DNA from: Streptomyces parvulus
Lineage (GTDB): Bacteria > Actinomycetota > Actinomycetes > Streptomycetales > Streptomycetaceae
Assembly (NCBI RefSeq): GCF_014648855.1
Contig: NZ_BMRX01000002.1
Coordinates: 310,001-374,000 of the forward strand
Direction: 5' to 3'
DNA length: 64,000 nucleotides
In this document: in pieces, positions 19,900-30,613 of the stretch
How the letters are laid out: each line of letters starts with the position of its first letter
Numbering within the stretch: position 1 is the first letter of the stretch
The notes under the pieces: generated by a model
Told to the model about the DNA's origin: nothing
Databases searched by the model: none
The model's input: the letters and a program-made list of their open reading frames with translations, nothing else
Translations under genes and position numbers: made by a program

Positions 19900-20877
19900 C
19901 TAGGACAGGCGCACGCGCGGGTCGATGACGGCGTACAGGGCGTCCACGATCAGGTTGAAGACAATGATGAGCGCGGCGCTGACGAGCATGACGCCCATCA
20001 GCATCGGCAGGTCCTTGTTGATGACGGAGTCCAGCGCGAGCCGGCCGATGCCGGCGAGGCCGAACGTCAGCTCGGTGACCATGCCGCCGCCCATGAGGGC
20101 GGACAGGTCGATGCCGAGGATGGTGACGATGGGCACGAGGGAGCCGCGCCAGGCGTAGCGGAAGAAGGTGTAGTTGCTGGACATGCCCTTGGCGCGGGCC
20201 GCCCTCACGTGTTCTTCCTGCAACTGCTCGATCATCGACGACCGGCTCATGCGGGTGTAGTTGGCGGTGAAGATCGTCGCCATCACGAGCCAGGGGATGA
20301 GCAGGCCCGCGAACCAGCCGGCGGCGTCCTCCGAGATCGGTACGTACTTCGGCTTGTCCAGCCAGCCGGTGCTGTAGACGAACGCGAGCAGCACGAGCGG
20401 GCCGAGGAAGTAGATCTGGAGGGAGCTGACGACCAGCGAACCGGAGCTGAAGACCTTGTCGATCCAGGTGCCGCGATTGCGGGCGGCCAGCAGGCCGGCG
20501 CCGAGACCGAGGATGAGGAAGACCACGAGGCTGCCGACCGTCAGCGAGACGGTCAGCGGGAACCGGTCCATGATCGTGTCCCAGACGTCCTGGTTGTTCG
20601 CGAAGGAGACACCGAAGCACGGGGCACTGCAGTGCCCGACCGCGAAGTCGCGGCCGGCGAAGATGCCGATCAGGAAGTTCCAGTACTGGACGGTGACCGG
20701 CTTGTCGAGGCCCAGGTTCTTGTGGATGATCTCCAGCGCGTCCGGAGTGCAGTTCTTGCCACACGCCAGCAGGGCCGGGTCCTGCGGGATCGCGAAGAAC
20801 ATGAAGAAGGTGAAGGCACTGATCAGTACCAGGATCAGCACCGCGCCGAAGGACCGGCGAATGAGGAATTGAAGCAT
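19900..20877 (-). CDS. bldKC: BldK oligopeptide transporter permease BldKC
   Basis: 325 residues, DppB/OppB type: it begins MLQFLIRRSFGAVLILVLISAFTFFMFF, has about six helices, an EAA-type loop RAARAKGMSSNYTFFRYAWRGSLVPI and ends DALYAVIDPRVRLS. An extracytoplasmic loop contains Cys pairs (ACGKNCTPDALE; GHCSAPCFGV) not seen in the second operon's permease. The gene lies 111 bases after bldKB, and that gap holds a stable hairpin. Confidence 0.87.
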   Translation of the reverse strand: MLQFLIRRSFGAVLILVLISAFTFFMFFAIPQDPALLACGKNCTPDALEIIHKNLGLDKPVTVQYWNFLIGIFAGRDFAVGHCSAPCFGVSFANNQDVWDTIMDRFPLTVSLTVGSLVVFLILGLGAGLLAARNRGTWIDKVFSSGSLVVSSLQIYFLGPLVLLAFVYSTGWLDKPKYVPISEDAAGWFAGLLIPWLVMATIFTANYTRMSRSSMIEQLQEEHVRAARAKGMSSNYTFFRYAWRGSLVPIVTILGIDLSALMGGGMVTELTFGLAGIGRLALDSVINKDLPMLMGVMLVSAALIIVFNLIVDALYAVIDPRVRLS

Positions 20878-20937
20878 GGCAGACAGCTGCTCTCAGGACT
20901 GCGGCAGTCGGATGGGGAGGTCTGGGGGAATCCGGGT

Positions 20938-20971
20938 CCGGTGGGGGCGCTCCGCCGCGCGCCCCCACCGG
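20938..20971 (-). promoter_or_regulatory. Hairpin between bldKB and bldKC
   Basis: Perfect 13-base arms CCGGTGGGGGCGC (20938-20950) and GCGCCCCCACCGG (20959-20971) with an eight-base loop, inside the operon just after the binding-protein gene and without a T-run. Such structures after binding-protein genes commonly reduce read-through or protect the upstream message so the binding protein exceeds the channel. That role is inference here. Confidence 0.75.
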
Positions 20972-20988
20972 TCACCCGACCGAACGGA

Positions 20989-22788
20989 CTACTTCTTGAG
21001 GAAGACCCGCGTCACGTCCACGTAGCTCGAGTCCGAGCTGTAGCGGATGCCGCCGATGTTCGAACCGAAGATCTGGAAGACCTTGGTGTAGTAGATCGGG
21101 GCGGCCGGGTTGACTTCCTTGGAGATGTACTCGTTCAGCTCGGCCCAGGCCTTCGTGGCCTCCGCGGGGTCGGCGATCTTCTGGATGCGCTTGATCTCGG
21201 AGTTCACGTGGTCGTCGTTGATGTGCGAGTAGTTCGACGCGCCGTCCTGGATCTGCGTGCCGTCGTACACCGGCGGGATGACCGTGGAGGCGGACGGCCA
21301 GTCCTGGCCCCAGCCGGTCATGTAGAGGTCGTAGCCGTTCTTGACCTTGCCGACCTGCTCGTACCAGGTGGCGGAGTCGATCTCCTTCTTCTGGATGTCG
21401 AGACCGATCTTCTCCAGGGCGTCGGCGATCAGGACGGCCTGCTGCTGGCGGACCGGCGTGTTGCCGTAGGCGTAGACGAGGCTCTTGCCCTCGAAGCCGC
21501 CTTCCTTGATCAGCTTCTTGGCGGCCTCGATGTCACCGTTCGGCTTCTTGGAGCGGTTGAACGGGTCGTAGTTGCCGTCGTAGCCCGGAGTGGTGGGCGA
21601 CATCAGGGAGTTGGCGACCTCACCGCCGTACGCGCCGCCGTCGGCCTTGAAGACCGCGCTGGAGGGCAGCGCCAGGGTGATCGCGTCGCGGAGCTTCTTG
21701 TCCTTGATGCGGTCCAGGTTGAAGTTCAGCTGCCACACGTACGGGGCGTAGCCCTGGATGGTGCGGTTCTGCATCGCCTGCTTGTCGCCGACGACCTTCT
21801 GGAGCTGGGTGGTGGCGACCTGGCCCGTGAACATCATCGCGTTCTTGGCCTCGCCCTGGTCGGCGAGGAGGGTCTTGGTCTGGTCCTCGTCGTCGTGGTT
21901 CATCTCGATGTTGAACCCGTCGACGTACTGGTGGCGCACCGAGTCGGACTTGGGGTCCCACTGGGTGTTCTTGACCAGCTTCATCGACTTGCCCGGCTTG
22001 AAGTCGGCGATCTTGTACGGGCCGACGGCGACGGGGGCGTTGTCGTACTTCGCCTTGGTGTCCGTCTCCTCGGGCACGACGCTGTAACCGGGCATGGTCA
22101 GCATCTGCGGGACGTCGGGACGCGCCTCCTTGAAGTGGAAGACGATCGTCTTGTCGTCCGGCGTCTCCAGGACGGAGTCGGGCAGGTGCTTGCCCTTGTC
22201 CGGGCCCGCGTACGCGTCGCGGTAGGTGGTGCCGTCACCGGACAGCCACTGCTGGAGGTAGGTCGGGCCGTCGGTGATGTAGTTCGAGTACAGGCGCTCG
22301 ACCGTGTTGCGGATGTCCGCGGCGTTGATCGGGTTCCCGTTCGCGTCCTTCAGGTTGTCCTTGAGGGTGTACGTCCAGGTCTTGCCGCCCTCGGAGGACT
22401 TGCCCGCGTCCGTGGCGAGGTCGCCCACGACGGTCAGGTTGCCGTTCTCGTCCTCGTCGTACTGGGTCAGGCCGCGGAAGATCAGGCGGCTGAGCAGCTT
22501 GCCGTCCGAGACGTAGATCTGGCCCGGGTCCAGGTGGGAGAAGTCCGTGTCCTGGTAGACGGTCGCGATACCGCCCGGCTTGGCGCCCTCGACGTCGGCG
22601 GCCGGACCGGTGGACGCCGCGGCGTCGCCGATCTGGACCGGCTTCGACTGCGACTTGGCGTCCTCCTTCTGCTTGCTGTTGTCCTTGGAGGAGCTGTCGC
22701 TGCCACCACCGCAGGCGGTGAGAGTCAGAGCGCCGGCGGCGACCGCGACTATGGCGGCCGAGGCGGTGCGGTTACGGAAGATGCTCAT
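20989..22788 (-). CDS. bldKB: BldK oligopeptide-binding lipoprotein BldKB
   Basis: 599 residues, solute-binding family 5. Signal peptide MSIFRNRTASAAIVAVAAGALTLTAC with lipobox LTAC and lipidated Cys26, then a Ser/Lys/Gln-rich linker (GGGSDSSSKDNSKQKEDAKS). The core includes DTDFSHLDPGQIYVSDGKLLSRLIFRGL and YVWQLNFNLDRIKDKKLRDAI. It captures the extracellular oligopeptide for BldKA/BldKC. The ATG at 22788 is preferred because it opens the signal peptide; the frame continues upstream only through non-coding sequence. In S. coelicolor bldKB is needed to respond to the BldK signal during development. Confidence 0.9.
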   Translation of the reverse strand: MSIFRNRTASAAIVAVAAGALTLTACGGGSDSSSKDNSKQKEDAKSQSKPVQIGDAAASTGPAADVEGAKPGGIATVYQDTDFSHLDPGQIYVSDGKLLSRLIFRGLTQYDEDENGNLTVVGDLATDAGKSSEGGKTWTYTLKDNLKDANGNPINAADIRNTVERLYSNYITDGPTYLQQWLSGDGTTYRDAYAGPDKGKHLPDSVLETPDDKTIVFHFKEARPDVPQMLTMPGYSVVPEETDTKAKYDNAPVAVGPYKIADFKPGKSMKLVKNTQWDPKSDSVRHQYVDGFNIEMNHDDEDQTKTLLADQGEAKNAMMFTGQVATTQLQKVVGDKQAMQNRTIQGYAPYVWQLNFNLDRIKDKKLRDAITLALPSSAVFKADGGAYGGEVANSLMSPTTPGYDGNYDPFNRSKKPNGDIEAAKKLIKEGGFEGKSLVYAYGNTPVRQQQAVLIADALEKIGLDIQKKEIDSATWYEQVGKVKNGYDLYMTGWGQDWPSASTVIPPVYDGTQIQDGASNYSHINDDHVNSEIKRIQKIADPAEATKAWAELNEYISKEVNPAAPIYYTKVFQIFGSNIGGIRYSSDSSYVDVTRVFLKK

Positions 22789-22900
22789 AGGGACGAATCC
22801 ACCTGCCTGTGAGTAGTGAGCACTGCTGGTGCGTGGGCCGGGGCCGTGCTGAGCGGCACCGAACCGGCCGGGCGAGGATGTGGGGGGATTTCCCCTGGGC

Positions 22901-23932
22901 TCAGCGGTTGGTCTTGGGGTCGAAGGCGTCCCGTACCGAGTCACCGAGGAGGTTGAAGGCCACGACGAAGATCACCATGGCGATACCGGGGAAGAGCATG
23001 TAGTAGGGGTCCTGCTCGACGATGTTGGCGCCGATGGCGAACATCCGTCCCCAGTCCGGCGTGGGCTCGACGTACCCGACGCCCACGAAGGACAGGAAGG
23101 CGATGCTGAGGATGGTGCTCGGCAGCGTGAGCGTCGCCTGCACCAGCGTCGGGGTGACGATGTTGGGCAGCAGCTCCTTGCGGAGGATGCGCCAGGGCGA
23201 GGCCCCGGAGATGCGCGCCGCCTCGATGAACTCCCGGTCGCGCAGCGTCATCGTGGCACCGCGGACGATCCGGGACAGGCTCATCCAGCCCAGGAAGGAC
23301 AGCACGATGATGATCGCGCAGGCCCGCACGTAGGTGGGCGTCTCCTTGTCCGGGGCGACGAACACCGTGGTGATGACCGGCATCGCCGCCACGAAGAACA
23401 GCTGGCTGGGCAGGGCCATGAAGAAGTCGGTGATCCGGCCGAGCCAGTAGTCCATCTTGCCGCCGAAGTAGCCGCCGGCCAGGCCGATCAGCACGCCCAG
23501 GATGGTCATGATGAGCGTCGCGGCCAGCGCGGTGGCGAGCGAGGTCCGGATCCCGTACAGCAGCTGGGTGAACACGTCGCGGCCCAGGCCCGGTTCGATG
23601 CCGAACCAGAACTCGCCGTCGATGCCGCCGAAGGGCGCGGCGGGCATGGTGAACATGTCCAGCAGGTCGGGGTTCTCCTGCCCGTACAGCGTGTACGGGT
23701 CCTTGCCGTACACCATCGAGATCAGCGGCGCCGCCGCCGCGACCACGAAGAAGAACAGGACGACGAAGGCCGAGACCACACCCGTGCGGTCGCGCTTGAA
23801 GCGCGCCCACATCAACTGCCCGGGGCTGCGGCCCTCCGGCTCCTTGGGCTTGGGGGCGTCACCCTCGGGCGCGCGCTCCTTGTCCAGGACGGGAGAGGCC
23901 TGAGCACCCTCGATCTCGATTGGACTCGTCAT
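22901..23932 (-). CDS. bldKA: BldK oligopeptide transporter permease BldKA
   Basis: 343 residues, DppC/OppC type. A charged cytosolic N-terminus (about 1-45) is followed by about six helices; EAA loop region EAARISGASPWRILRKELLPNIVTP; ends LLGDSVRDAFDPKTNR. First gene of bldK. Its ATG at 23932 is followed 112 bases after its stop by bldKB. The 870-base region upstream carries the operon's control signals. Confidence 0.88.
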   Translation of the reverse strand: MTSPIEIEGAQASPVLDKERAPEGDAPKPKEPEGRSPGQLMWARFKRDRTGVVSAFVVLFFFVVAAAAPLISMVYGKDPYTLYGQENPDLLDMFTMPAAPFGGIDGEFWFGIEPGLGRDVFTQLLYGIRTSLATALAATLIMTILGVLIGLAGGYFGGKMDYWLGRITDFFMALPSQLFFVAAMPVITTVFVAPDKETPTYVRACAIIIVLSFLGWMSLSRIVRGATMTLRDREFIEAARISGASPWRILRKELLPNIVTPTLVQATLTLPSTILSIAFLSFVGVGYVEPTPDWGRMFAIGANIVEQDPYYMLFPGIAMVIFVVAFNLLGDSVRDAFDPKTNR

Positions 23933-24099
23933 GATTCGTCCGTTTCACAGGTTGGAGGTCGTCGGGACTGCACGGGGGGTCCGACGGCCTTCGCACGGCG
24001 TACGTGTGTCGCAGCGCGCGAGGGGAACAACGACGGAGGGGCGGCCGCCCCTGGAGAACCCTGGCTCGCGGTCGGGTCACCGACCGACGGAACGCGTCG

Positions 24100-24222
24100 T
24101 CAAGGAAGTTCGCGACGTCGCGCCGCCGCCGCGTCAACCGTTGCGGCACTGAACGCACCCGCGGGGCCTACACCTGCCATCGGGAACGATGCGACCCATA
24201 TGGCGCTTGTGGCACCTCGCAT
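24100..24222 (-). CDS. 40-residue ORF with strong ribosome-binding site upstream of bldKA
   Basis: ATG at 24222 preceded by GAGGAGGAACCC, the best Shine-Dalgarno sequence in this region; it encodes MRGATSAIWVASFPMAGVGP and 20 further residues, then TGA. The first residues (MRGATSA-WVA) resemble the N-terminus of oligopeptide-binding lipoproteins, including the neighbour at 17366 (MRGATHARRAA), and the GAGGAGG...ATGCG initiation region is also shared. It has no lipobox. It could be a leader peptide of the bldK mRNA (168 bases before bldKA) or the decayed start of a lost binding-protein gene. Translation is unproven. Confidence 0.4.
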   Translation of the reverse strand: MRGATSAIWVASFPMAGVGPAGAFSAATVDAAAARRRELP

Positions 24223-24750
24223 GGGTTCCTCCTCATGAATCCGCTGGTTCACCGCAAAGAGGAGCACCCGACACATCCCGGCCATTCACAGGTGGCCGGC
24301 GACCGAGTGGCGCCTCGCGCTCGCGAGCCTGCGCCCCGTCAGCGCACGACCCGTTCATCCGAGCTCTACGCGCCTAACTATCTGCCATCCTCCGGGGAAC
24401 GAACCACTGGTTCGAGGTCTCGGTTCGATCACAGATAGGGGCCAGATCTTTCAAAATCCGGACAAAGGGTTTGGTGCGAGATCGCTGCGAAACGGACTTG
24501 TTACACATCTAGCGGGAGTCACTGTCCGTATAACGGACGTCCGCGCGACAGAAATTGATTGCGCGTGACCCTCGGGAGGTGCAAGCTGACAGACAGCTCT
24601 GTCTCGCACCGGATTCGGCCCCCGTCCGCGAGCGCGACGCCCCGGGTGCTCCCGCGCAGGTTAGTGCCGGCCGGCCCGCCCCGAGCGGACCCGCGGCGAA
24701 ATCTAGGGTTTTCCCTACCTCTTCCCGCCGGCCGCCGGCCGGCCATGCGA
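24223..24750 (-). promoter_or_regulatory. Upstream control region of bldK
   Basis: The gap between typA and bldKA (23933-24806) holds no full-length gene. This part is visibly less GC-rich around 24430-24560 and contains three short inverted repeats: CGAACC-ACT-GGTTCG (24400-24414), GTCCGT-ATA-ACGGAC (24524-24538) and AGACAG-CT-CTGTCT (24591-24604). They are candidate regulator sites for the bldK promoter. I cannot place a -35/-10 pair with confidence. Confidence 0.5.
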
Positions 24751-24793
24751 AACGGCACCGCACACCACGCGGGCCGTGGTGTGCGGTGCCGTT
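24751..24793 (-). terminator. Strong terminator after typA
   Basis: Perfect 19-base arms AACGGCACCGCACACCACG (24751-24769) and CGTGGTGTGCGGTGCCGTT (24775-24793) around CGGGC, 14 bases after the typA stop. It insulates bldK from typA transcription. Confidence 0.9.
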
Positions 24794-24806
24794 CGCTGCG
24801 GGCGGG

Positions 24807-26714
<1,908 letters not shown>

Positions 26715-26858
26715 ATGAGGCGTACTCCCGGAGGGTGTGTGGACGGCCCTCGCGTACGTCCGTGTCACGCGGGCCTGCCGGGCGGTACATGCCACGGCCT
26801 CACCCAATGGTACGGGGCTCCGGGGGCTGGGGCTTGCCGGGAGGGGTCGGAGGCCGCG

Positions 26859-29102
26859 TCAGGACGAGGGCGTGGCCGAGGGCCGGGAGCCGTTCGCGCC
26901 CTTCTTCAGGAAGCCCATGTCCTGGTAGACGGGCGTCTCGAAGCCGAAGGCACCGGCGTTGGCGAGGTTCTTGCGGGCCGCGACCAGCTGGGGGCGCTGG
27001 TAGAGCGGGATGGAGCCGGCCGCCGCCCAGATCCGCGAGTCGGCCTTGCGCAGCAGGTCCCGCGCCTCCCCCTCGTCCAGCGTGCCCATGGCCCGGTCGA
27101 AGAGCTGGTCGACCTGGTCGGTGCCGACCCGGGTGTAGTTCTGCGCGACGTTCAGCGAGCCGTCGGCGGCCGGGACGGGCTTGGCGTAGATGGGGCGGGC
27201 GTCGGTGGCCGGGTAGGCGGAGGCCGGCCAGGAGTAGAGCGCCAGGTCGTACTCGCCGGAGGCGATGTGGTCCTTGAAGTAGCTCTCGTCCGGCACCTTG
27301 GTGATGTCGGTGCCGACGCCGATCTTCTCCAGCATGTCCGAGACGCGGTCGGCGACGGTGCGCAGCGCGTCCGAGCCGGGGCCGGAGGGGAGCACGAAGC
27401 GCAGGGTGAGCGCCTTGCCGTCCTTGGCGACGGGGGCCTCGGCGGCGGCCGGTGCGGCGGTGCCCTTGGGGGCGTAGGCGCCGGGGGCGCCGCCCTGCGC
27501 GGTGTTCTTGCCGCTGCTGTGCTTCTCCCCGCTCTCCTGGTCGGCGCCGTCGTCCTTGGCGCCGTCGTCCCTGCCGTCGCCCTCGTTCTTGCCGTCGTTC
27601 TTCTCGTCCTCGCCGACGATGTACGTGCCGTCGTCGCCCTCGGACTCCTTGTCGTCGCCGCCGTCGCCCTTCTTGTCGCCCTCGGCGCCGGCCGCCTTCT
27701 CGGCCTCCTTCTGCTTCTTCACCGGCCCGCCGGGCACCCAGCCGGCGTCCGCGAGCAGGGCCCGGGCCTCCTTGGCGTTCTGCTCGCCGAGCGCGCCGCT
27801 GCCGTCGGAGTAGGCGGGCTGCCCGGCCAGGGCGACGTGGCTGCCGACCGGCTCTGCGGGCAGACCCAGCGGTCCCAGGACGGCCTTGGCCAGCTTCCCC
27901 CGGTCCAGCGCCCGGGCCACGGCGCGGCGGACGCGCTCGTCGGCGAGCGGGCCGTCGGCGCCGTTGAGGGCGAGCTGGGTGTAGGCGGGCTCCAGGGACT
28001 TGCGCACCTCGAAGCCGCTGAGCGCCCGCTGCCTGCGCTCCCGCTTGGCCAGCGTCTCCTCCCGCTCCTCGCGGGCGAGGGTCTCCTCGTCGGCGGCGTC
28101 CTCGTCGGAGCCCTTGGCGATCGCCCAGGAGCGCAACGCCTGCGCGGCGGACCTGCCCTGCCGGCTCGCGGAGGGGCTGCCCTCGGGACCCATCAGCGGG
28201 GTGCCGGTGCCGGCGTCCCGGGGCCCGGCGGCCACGGTGACCTCCTCGGCGGTCTCCGGGTCGATCTCCGCGAGGTCGAGCTTGCCCGAGGCGAGCTGGG
28301 AGACCCGCTTGTCGCGGGGGACCGAGCGCAGCACGATCTGCTCCAGCTTGGCCGGCTCGCCCCACCAGCGCGGGTTGCCGGTGAGGACGACCTCGTCCTC
28401 CTTGGTGTCGACCCGCTGCACGGCGAAGGGGCCGGCCGTGACCTTGAGCCGGCGCCGGGCGCCGTCGTTGAAGGCGTCGGGGGTGCCCATGACGTCCTTC
28501 GGGTACAGCGGCGAGAACAGGGACTTCCAGTCGGCGTAGGGCCGGCTGAAGGTGACCTTGACCTCCAGGTCGTCGCCGCCGCGCTCGATCTTCTCGATGC
28601 GGTCGTAGCCGGCGTTGCGGGCGGTCCAGTACGCGCTGTCCTTGCCGGACAGGGCGCGCCACTGGGCCGCGAAGTCGGCGGCGCCGATCTCCCGGCCGTC
28701 GCTCCAGACCGCCTGCTGGTTCAGCTTGTAGACGACGACCTGCTTGAGCTCGGTGTCGACGACCTCCGCCGACTCCAGGTAGTCCGCGTTGCGGGCCGGA
28801 CGGCCGGTCCCGTCCATCCGGTACATCGAGGGCAGCACGGCCTGCGCGACGCGGGCCGTGGTGGCGTCGGCGTCGGACTGGTAGGCGTTCAGGGTCTCCG
28901 GCACGGAGTCCGCGGCCCAGCGCAGGGTGCCGCCGTCGGAGACCCGGGCGCGGGCCGCGGCGGCGGTGTCCCGCCCGGCGAGCGGCTTGCCCTTCGGCTC
29001 CTCGGAGGTGCACGCGGCCAGCGCGGGGACCGCGAGCGCGCCCGCGGTGAGGAACGCGACCGAGCGCATCACAGCGCGCGGTCCGACGCCGACGTGGGAC
29101 AT
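26859..29102 (-). CDS. Large solute-binding lipoprotein with charged insertions
   Basis: 747 residues, solute-binding family 5 but much longer than the usual 500-600. Lipobox LAAC with Cys31; core motifs GGTLRWAADSVPETLNAYQSD and YKLNQQAVWSDGREIGAADFAAQW. Extra length comes from a Glu/Arg-rich helix-like insert (about residues 331-357, with DEETLAREEREETLAKRERR) and a long Asp/Glu/Lys/Gly-rich low-complexity insert (about 460-560), both between folded segments. No permease or ATPase genes adjoin it, so it is an orphan binding protein that may share a transporter such as BldK. GGAGGTAG precedes the ATG at 29102. Confidence 0.85.
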   Translation of the reverse strand: MSHVGVGPRAVMRSVAFLTAGALAVPALAACTSEEPKGKPLAGRDTAAAARARVSDGGTLRWAADSVPETLNAYQSDADATTARVAQAVLPSMYRMDGTGRPARNADYLESAEVVDTELKQVVVYKLNQQAVWSDGREIGAADFAAQWRALSGKDSAYWTARNAGYDRIEKIERGGDDLEVKVTFSRPYADWKSLFSPLYPKDVMGTPDAFNDGARRRLKVTAGPFAVQRVDTKEDEVVLTGNPRWWGEPAKLEQIVLRSVPRDKRVSQLASGKLDLAEIDPETAEEVTVAAGPRDAGTGTPLMGPEGSPSASRQGRSAAQALRSWAIAKGSDEDAADEETLAREEREETLAKRERRQRALSGFEVRKSLEPAYTQLALNGADGPLADERVRRAVARALDRGKLAKAVLGPLGLPAEPVGSHVALAGQPAYSDGSGALGEQNAKEARALLADAGWVPGGPVKKQKEAEKAAGAEGDKKGDGGDDKESEGDDGTYIVGEDEKNDGKNEGDGRDDGAKDDGADQESGEKHSSGKNTAQGGAPGAYAPKGTAAPAAAEAPVAKDGKALTLRFVLPSGPGSDALRTVADRVSDMLEKIGVGTDITKVPDESYFKDHIASGEYDLALYSWPASAYPATDARPIYAKPVPAADGSLNVAQNYTRVGTDQVDQLFDRAMGTLDEGEARDLLRKADSRIWAAAGSIPLYQRPQLVAARKNLANAGAFGFETPVYQDMGFLKKGANGSRPSATPSS

Positions 29103-29434
29103 CTCTGCTACCTCCGGAAGGCCGCGGGCATGGTGATCGCTGATGGCGGCATATGCGCGATACGCGTTATATGCGGTATTGAAGTTGATCATTTGTATCC
29201 GGATAGGGATGCGGCCACTGAAGAGGAAACGGTTCAGCCACGCAGGGAGACACGGCGGCGACGGTGCGTAAGGCCACCCGGTCGGCCCAACGGCGGGCGC
29301 GGTGCGCCGATGCGCCCCGGCCAATCGCTGCACATCCCTTCCCAGCGGCAGGTGTGACTTGCGACACTCGCAGGCGCATGAACGTCGCCACCCAGGGTCG
29401 GCTCCGCCGCGTCCGACGGAAGTGAGGTCACGTC
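29103..29434. other. Divergent intergenic region before the sdh cluster
   Basis: 332 bases between divergent genes. The left part is AT-rich (29150-29215) and contains a bulged inverted repeat, CATAT-G-CGCG (29150-29159) with CGCG-TT-ATATG (29163-29173), upstream of the orphan binding-protein gene; this is its likely promoter/operator. I see no gene in the region and no clear promoter for the plus-strand genes. Confidence 0.45.
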
Positions 29435-29722
29435 ATGTCCGTGCACGACGACCTGTCATCGATGCAGCGCAGCCTGGACGAGCTGTCCCGTGCGGTGGCC
29501 CGGCTGGAACAGCGGCTGGGCAGCGGGGGCCTGGAGGTCCGCAGGGTCCGCGCCGACGCCGACCACCTGCGCGAGAGCCTCGCCCTGCTGCGGACGACCG
29601 CCGCACCGGACGCGCCCGTCCGCCCCGACCTCGTCCCCATCCCGGACACGCCCTACGACGGCTCCCTGTGGACCGACTCCGACGACGAGGGCCTCGGCGC
29701 CCGCGACCGCCGCGCGCCCTAG
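29435..29722 (+). CDS. Small hypothetical coiled-coil-like protein
   Basis: 95 residues, acidic. Residues about 5-50 are a Leu/Arg/Glu-rich amphipathic helix (LSSMQRSLDELSRAVARLEQRLG...VRADADHLRESLALL) likely to form a coiled coil; the tail is Pro/Asp-rich. Starts at ATG 29435 after GAAGTGAGGTCACGTC. It lies 54 bases upstream of the succinate dehydrogenase anchor gene and may be co-transcribed. I do not recognise its function. Confidence 0.7.
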   Translation: MSVHDDLSSMQRSLDELSRAVARLEQRLGSGGLEVRRVRADADHLRESLALLRTTAAPDAPVRPDLVPIPDTPYDGSLWTDSDDEGLGARDRRAP

Positions 29723-29776
29723 GCCGCGAACAGGGAGAAGCCGCCCCCACCCGACCCGACCGACCGGAGTCGCCCC

Positions 29777-30613
29777 GTGGCCACCGGCACCGAACCCCCA
29801 GCCACCGACCCCCGGCCCCGGGGCGGCGGCGTCCACACCCCGACCCGCGCCGCCATCCGCGCCCCGCACCTGCGCACCGACCGCTGGTGGCTGGCACCGG
29901 CCGCGACCGCCGCCGGCCTGCTGGTCTTCGTCGTCTACTCGACCTGGCGGGCCTTCGCCAACGCGGACTACTACGCGGCCCCCTACGTCTCGCCCTTCTA
30001 CTCCCCCTGCCTGGCGGAGAACTGCGAGCCGATGCGCGGCGGGCCCAACTGGGAGCTGCTCGGCGGGTGGTGGGGCATCTCCCCCGCGATCGTCATCCTG
30101 GTCTTCCCGCTCGGCTTCCGCCTGACCTGCTACTACTACCGCAAGGCCTACTACCGGGGCTTCTGGGCCTCGCCGCCGGCCTGTGCCGTGGCCGAGCCGC
30201 ACAAGAAGTACAGCGGCGAGACCCGCTTCCCGCTCGTGCTCCAGAACCTCCACCGGTACTTCTTCTACGCGGCGCTGCTGGTCGCCCTGATCCTCAGCTA
30301 CGACACCGTGCTCGCCTTCCGCGACGAGCACTACGCGTGGGGCCACATGGGCCTCGGCACCCTGGTGTTCCTCGCCAACATCGTGCTGATCTGGGCGTAC
30401 ACCCTCTCCTGCCACTCCTGCCGGCACATCGTCGGCGGCAAGCTCAAGCACTTCTCCCGGCATCCCCTGCGCTACCGGATGTGGCGGCTGGTCGGGAGGC
30501 TCAACGCCCGGCACATGCAGCTCGCGTGGGCGTCGCTGGTGAGCGTCGGGGTCGCCGACCTCTACGTGTATCTCGTCGCGTCCGGTGCCTTCGACGATCC
30601 GAGGTTCTTCTGA
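29777..30613 (+). CDS. Succinate dehydrogenase membrane-anchor subunit
   Basis: 278 residues with about five hydrophobic segments (TAAGLLVFVVYSTWRAF, GISPAIVILVFPLGFRL, YFFYAALLVALILSY, LGTLVFLANIVLIWAYTLS, QLAWASLVSVGVADLYVYLV). It resembles the single large anchor of the mycobacterial Sdh1-type enzyme (Rv0249c), in which SdhC and SdhD are fused in one chain. His residues in or beside helices (LHRYFFY, DEHYAWGHMG, CHSCRHIVGG) could ligate haem. It anchors SdhA/SdhB to the membrane and passes electrons to menaquinone. GTG start; its TGA overlaps the sdhA ATG by one base. Confidence 0.82.
   Translation: MATGTEPPATDPRPRGGGVHTPTRAAIRAPHLRTDRWWLAPAATAAGLLVFVVYSTWRAFANADYYAAPYVSPFYSPCLAENCEPMRGGPNWELLGGWWGISPAIVILVFPLGFRLTCYYYRKAYYRGFWASPPACAVAEPHKKYSGETRFPLVLQNLHRYFFYAALLVALILSYDTVLAFRDEHYAWGHMGLGTLVFLANIVLIWAYTLSCHSCRHIVGGKLKHFSRHPLRYRMWRLVGRLNARHMQLAWASLVSVGVADLYVYLVASGAFDDPRFF

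Noticed and set aside
24376..24500. A TTCGA-containing stretch that looked like a tRNA T-arm
   Set aside because: GGTTCGA occurs twice here, but no matching acceptor stem, anticodon arm or D-arm can be drawn around it; it is better read as a short inverted repeat.
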